A stretch of 40,218 bases of DNA, taken from an uncultured Bacteroidales bacterium. GTDB lineage: Bacteria; Bacteroidota; Bacteroidia; Bacteroidales; UBA932. Position 1 is the first letter of the stretch; each line of letters starts with the position of its first letter. Positions 37,763-40,218 of this stretch are shown piece after piece. The notes beneath the pieces are model-generated. The model saw only the letters and a list, made by a program, of their open reading frames with translations. It did no database searches and had not been told where the DNA came from. Where the stretch lies: positions 1-40,218 of the forward strand of contig CALUQC010000067.1 of assembly GCA_944322805.1 (NCBI GenBank), in the 5' to 3' direction. Made by a program: the position numbers and the translations under genes.

Positions 37763-38128
37763 ATGGAACAGGCTAATCAGAAGAAGAGAGCTGTTGTCAG
37801 TTATGAGAATATGTCGGAAGAGTTGGCTGCAGCGTTTGCGGAAAAATATCCCAAGGGCTTCTCGGATTATCTCCCGGACCTTTTGAAATATGACAAGCCG
37901 GACGGCACATCCTTTTATGCCGTGACCGTGGAAATCCCGTCGGCAATATATCTCGTGAAAATAAAGATCAAGACGGATGACGCCGAGGACATCGAGAGAT
38001 GGCTTGACGGTGACGATGACGAGGATTCCGTAGCGGAAAACGGTCCGGAGAGCGGAGATCTTCCTGATGACAACATATCGCAGTATGCATCATCCGATGA
38101 TGATGTGTCGGATTCGGATCTTGATTAG
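37763..38128 (+). CDS. Small conserved protein with acidic tail (unknown function)
   Basis: A 121-residue soluble protein. Residues 10-75 are a compact domain: RAVVSYENMSEELAAAFAEK, YPKGFSDYLPDLLKYDKPDG and SFYAVTVEIPSAIYLVKIKI. From 76 on the sequence is almost entirely Asp, Glu, Ser and Gly, and likely disordered. I recall very similar short proteins ('VSY.N.S.EL..AF.EKYP.G..DY') across Bacteroidota, with no known function; some carry doubtful DNA-related names. It has its own probable promoter and is followed after 8 bases by the ClC gene. Confidence 0.75.
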   Translation: MEQANQKKRAVVSYENMSEELAAAFAEKYPKGFSDYLPDLLKYDKPDGTSFYAVTVEIPSAIYLVKIKIKTDDAEDIERWLDGDDDEDSVAENGPESGDLPDDNISQYASSDDDVSDSDLD

Positions 38129-38136
38129 AAAACACC

Positions 38137-39933
38137 TTGAAAACGGATAGGAGGACCGGTCATTTCTTCGCCTTCATACGGCGCGTCCTGCAGAAAATGT
38201 CGGAAAGGGATCAGGTGCTGGTCCTGTCGCTTTTCGTGGGCATTTCCTGCGGTCTTGCATCGGTGCTCCTGAAAGTGCTGATAGAACTCCTGCATTCCGC
38301 CCTGACGAGCTGGTTCGACGGCTCGGCGCAGTATAACGTCCTTTACCTACTCTATCCCGGAATCGGAATGCTTCTGTCCATGCTTTTCGTCCGCCATGTC
38401 ATCAGGGACGATATCGGGCACGGAGTGACAAAGGTCCTTCTGGCAGTATCGAAAAACGAATCCAAGATCAGGCCCCACAACATGTGGTCCTCGATAGCGG
38501 CGAGCTCCGTGACGATAGGATTCGGAGGCTCTGTCGGGGCGGAGGCTCCGATAGTATATACGGGTGCGGCCATCGGCTCCAATATAGGGCGGAAGATGGG
38601 GCTTTCCTACAAGAACATTACGATACTGCTCGGATGCGGAGCGGCCGGAGCCGTGGCCGGCATTTTCAAGGCTCCACTTGCGGGCGTGCTGTTCACTCTC
38701 GAGATTCTACTTTTCAATATCTCGATGTTCTCCATACTGCCGCTGCTCCTTTCCACGGTATCGGCGACGGTCGTATCCTATGTCTTTCTCGGGGATTCCC
38801 TTCCGTTCGAGTGTGCGCTTTCACCGTTCACCATGCGGAATATCCCGTTCTATATCATCCTCGGCCTGTTCTGTGCCGCATGTTCGGTATATTTTACCAG
38901 GACGACGCTTTGGCTTGAGGACAAGATCAAGTCCATCAACGGACCGTACAGGAGGTGGCTCATATCCGCGGTATGCCTGGGCCTGCTCATTTTCCTTTTC
39001 CCTCCGCTTTACGGTGAAGGATACGATTCCCTTTCAGTGCTTCTCAACGGTGGTGAGATAGCGTTCCCTACACGGACCGTCCTCGGTTTTTTCATGAATT
39101 CGGCATGGACGATTCCGGTATTTTTTCTGCTAATCATGCTCCTGAAAGTGTTCTCGATGTCATTTACGAATGCGGGGGGCGGTGTCGGAGGTACTTTCGG
39201 TCCTACGCTTTTCGTGGGGGCCGTGGCTGGTTTCGTGTTGTCCCGCACCGTTAATCTTGTTTTCGAGGGTACGGGCATAGCGGTCCCGGAGCAGAATTCC
39301 GTCCTTGTGGGGATGGCCGGACTCATGGCCGGGGTCATGCAGGCTCCGATGACTGCCATTTTCCTTATCGCCGAAATTTCCGGAGGGTACGATCTGCTGA
39401 TTCCCCTTATCCTGACTTCTACCATATCGTTCGGAGCCACGAGGGTTGTGGAGCAATATTCCATATACACGAAGCGTATCGCCAACAGGGGTGAACTTCT
39501 GACTCATGACAGCGACCAGGCTGTGCTCACCCTGCTGAAAACATCCGACCTTATAGAGTCCGACTTCACTCCTGTCAAGATAGACGCCACGCTCGGAGAA
39601 CTCGTGGAGGCCGTTTCCGTCTCTTCAAGAAATATTTTCCCGGTCCTCGACAGCCGGAAGCATTTCCAGGGCTATGTGTCGCTGGAGGATATACGCAGGG
39701 ACATGTTCAAGAAGGAGCTGTACGACAAGATGTACGTGTACAATTACATGAAATCTTCTCCGGCCTATGTGTATGCCGACGAGAAGATGGACAGCGTGAT
39801 GCACAAGTTCGAGAAAACGGATGCCTGGAACCTGCCGGTCGTGGACCGATACAGGACTTATATCGGCTTCGTTTCCAAGTCGAAGATATTTTCCGCTTAC
39901 CGCAATCAGCTGAGAGAAGTTTCCCATGACTGA
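38137..39933 (+). CDS. ClC-type chloride channel/antiporter with CBS domains
   Basis: A 598-residue membrane protein. About ten to twelve membrane helices (residues 25-440) carry the ClC signatures: DDIGHGVTKVLL (for GSGIP), FGGSVGAEAPIVYTGAAIGS (the GREGP region, with the gating Glu) and NAGGGVGGTFGPTLFVGA (the GGxFxP region). Two CBS domains follow (about 465-590, FTPVKIDATLGELVEAV and MKSSPAYVYADEKMDSVM), which may bind adenine nucleotides. The start is uncertain: a TTG at 38137 stands 8 bases after the previous stop and keeps a charged pre-helix segment; the first in-frame ATG is 38197. Channel or H+/Cl- exchange cannot be settled by eye. Confidence 0.92.
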   Translation: MKTDRRTGHFFAFIRRVLQKMSERDQVLVLSLFVGISCGLASVLLKVLIELLHSALTSWFDGSAQYNVLYLLYPGIGMLLSMLFVRHVIRDDIGHGVTKVLLAVSKNESKIRPHNMWSSIAASSVTIGFGGSVGAEAPIVYTGAAIGSNIGRKMGLSYKNITILLGCGAAGAVAGIFKAPLAGVLFTLEILLFNISMFSILPLLLSTVSATVVSYVFLGDSLPFECALSPFTMRNIPFYIILGLFCAACSVYFTRTTLWLEDKIKSINGPYRRWLISAVCLGLLIFLFPPLYGEGYDSLSVLLNGGEIAFPTRTVLGFFMNSAWTIPVFFLLIMLLKVFSMSFTNAGGGVGGTFGPTLFVGAVAGFVLSRTVNLVFEGTGIAVPEQNSVLVGMAGLMAGVMQAPMTAIFLIAEISGGYDLLIPLILTSTISFGATRVVEQYSIYTKRIANRGELLTHDSDQAVLTLLKTSDLIESDFTPVKIDATLGELVEAVSVSSRNIFPVLDSRKHFQGYVSLEDIRRDMFKKELYDKMYVYNYMKSSPAYVYADEKMDSVMHKFEKTDAWNLPVVDRYRTYIGFVSKSKIFSAYRNQLREVSHD

Positions 39934-39962
39934 GGACGTAGGCACCGCATAATCGACAACAT

Positions 39963-40218
39963 ATGAAGCAATTGTATGTCAAGACAATAGCCAAAAGACT
40001 GAATATCAAGGAATGGCAGGTGGAGAACTGTGTCAGGCTCTTCGAGGACGGAGCTACGATACCGTTTATCAGCCGTTACAGGAAAGAGCGCAGCGGAGGC
40101 CTGGATGAAGTGGCCGTGGCCGAGATAAAGCACTGGATGGAAGTGTACACGGACATGGACAAGCGCAAGGAGCATATTCTCGGCACTATCGGTGAAGCCG
40201 GAAAACTGACTCCGGAGC
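39963..40218 (+). CDS. tex: Tex family RNA-binding transcription accessory protein (N-terminal part)
   Basis: The first 85 residues of a protein that runs off the window. VKTIAKRLNIKEWQVENCVR, LFEDGATIPFISRYRKERSG and GLDEVAVAEIKH form the Tex N-terminal HTH-like domain; 'TIPFI(S/A)RYRKE.(T/S)GGLDE' is highly conserved in Tex. Full-length proteins have about 700-780 residues and end with an S1 RNA-binding domain, not visible here. It starts 29 bases after the ClC gene, perhaps in the same transcript. Confidence 0.9.
   Translation, partial: MKQLYVKTIAKRLNIKEWQVENCVRLFEDGATIPFISRYRKERSGGLDEVAVAEIKHWMEVYTDMDKRKEHILGTIGEAGKLTPE

Overview
The window comes from a member of the Bacteroidales (phylum Bacteroidota). 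The signs are a SusC/SusD polysaccharide locus with a SusR-like regulator, SecA with an N-terminal insertion, a short primary sigma factor without region 1.1, and repeated TAnnTTTG -7 boxes of the Bacteroidota promoter type. Base composition is moderate (about half G+C). I cannot name the genus; a gut anaerobe outside classical Bacteroides is a guess from gene content. Genes are tightly packed, and no transposase, phage gene or CRISPR array is visible.

Layout. 1-1334: the end of a nitroreductase coupled to biotin synthase. 1332-1588: a 257-bp non-coding element with 25-bp terminal inverted repeats and a chain of triloop hairpins. 1590-3994: a four-gene operon of a CsgG-like protein and three lipoproteins (PEGA-like, DUF4810, DUF799). 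4001-4846 (minus): an RluA-family pseudouridine synthase. 4952-18514: a polysaccharide utilisation locus with a SusR-like membrane regulator, SusC, SusD, a SusE/F-like lipoprotein, a GH66 dextranase lipoprotein, a GH97 inverting alpha-glucosidase, a 43-residue peptide, and a lipoprotein joining a fimbrillin-like domain to two SusE/F-like modules. The likely substrate is dextran or another alpha-1,6-glucan: GH66 cuts at the surface, SusCD imports and GH97 finishes in the periplasm. 18601-19137: an XRE regulator behind two dyads.

19129-40218 is mostly core genome: YqaA-like membrane protein and TadA (minus), a PLP aminotransferase, SecA, a bactofilin, SRP RNA and cytidine deaminase (minus), MnmA with a large insertion, an HI0933-type flavoprotein (minus), tRNA-Thr(CGU), a minus-strand operon of DnaN, a DEDD exonuclease and a degenerate FAH-like protein, then HtrA/DegP, RpoD, ArgS, a YgiQ-type radical SAM protein, a small acidic protein, a ClC channel with CBS domains, and the start of Tex.

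The observations most worth following are the structured element at 1332-1588, the G9 tract in the SusR-like regulator (possible phase variation of the whole locus), the small peptide and fimbrillin/SusF hybrid at the end of the locus, the paired dyads in front of the XRE gene, the FAH-like protein that has lost its active-site residues, and the MnmA insertion. All functional statements rest on reading motifs by eye; no search was run.
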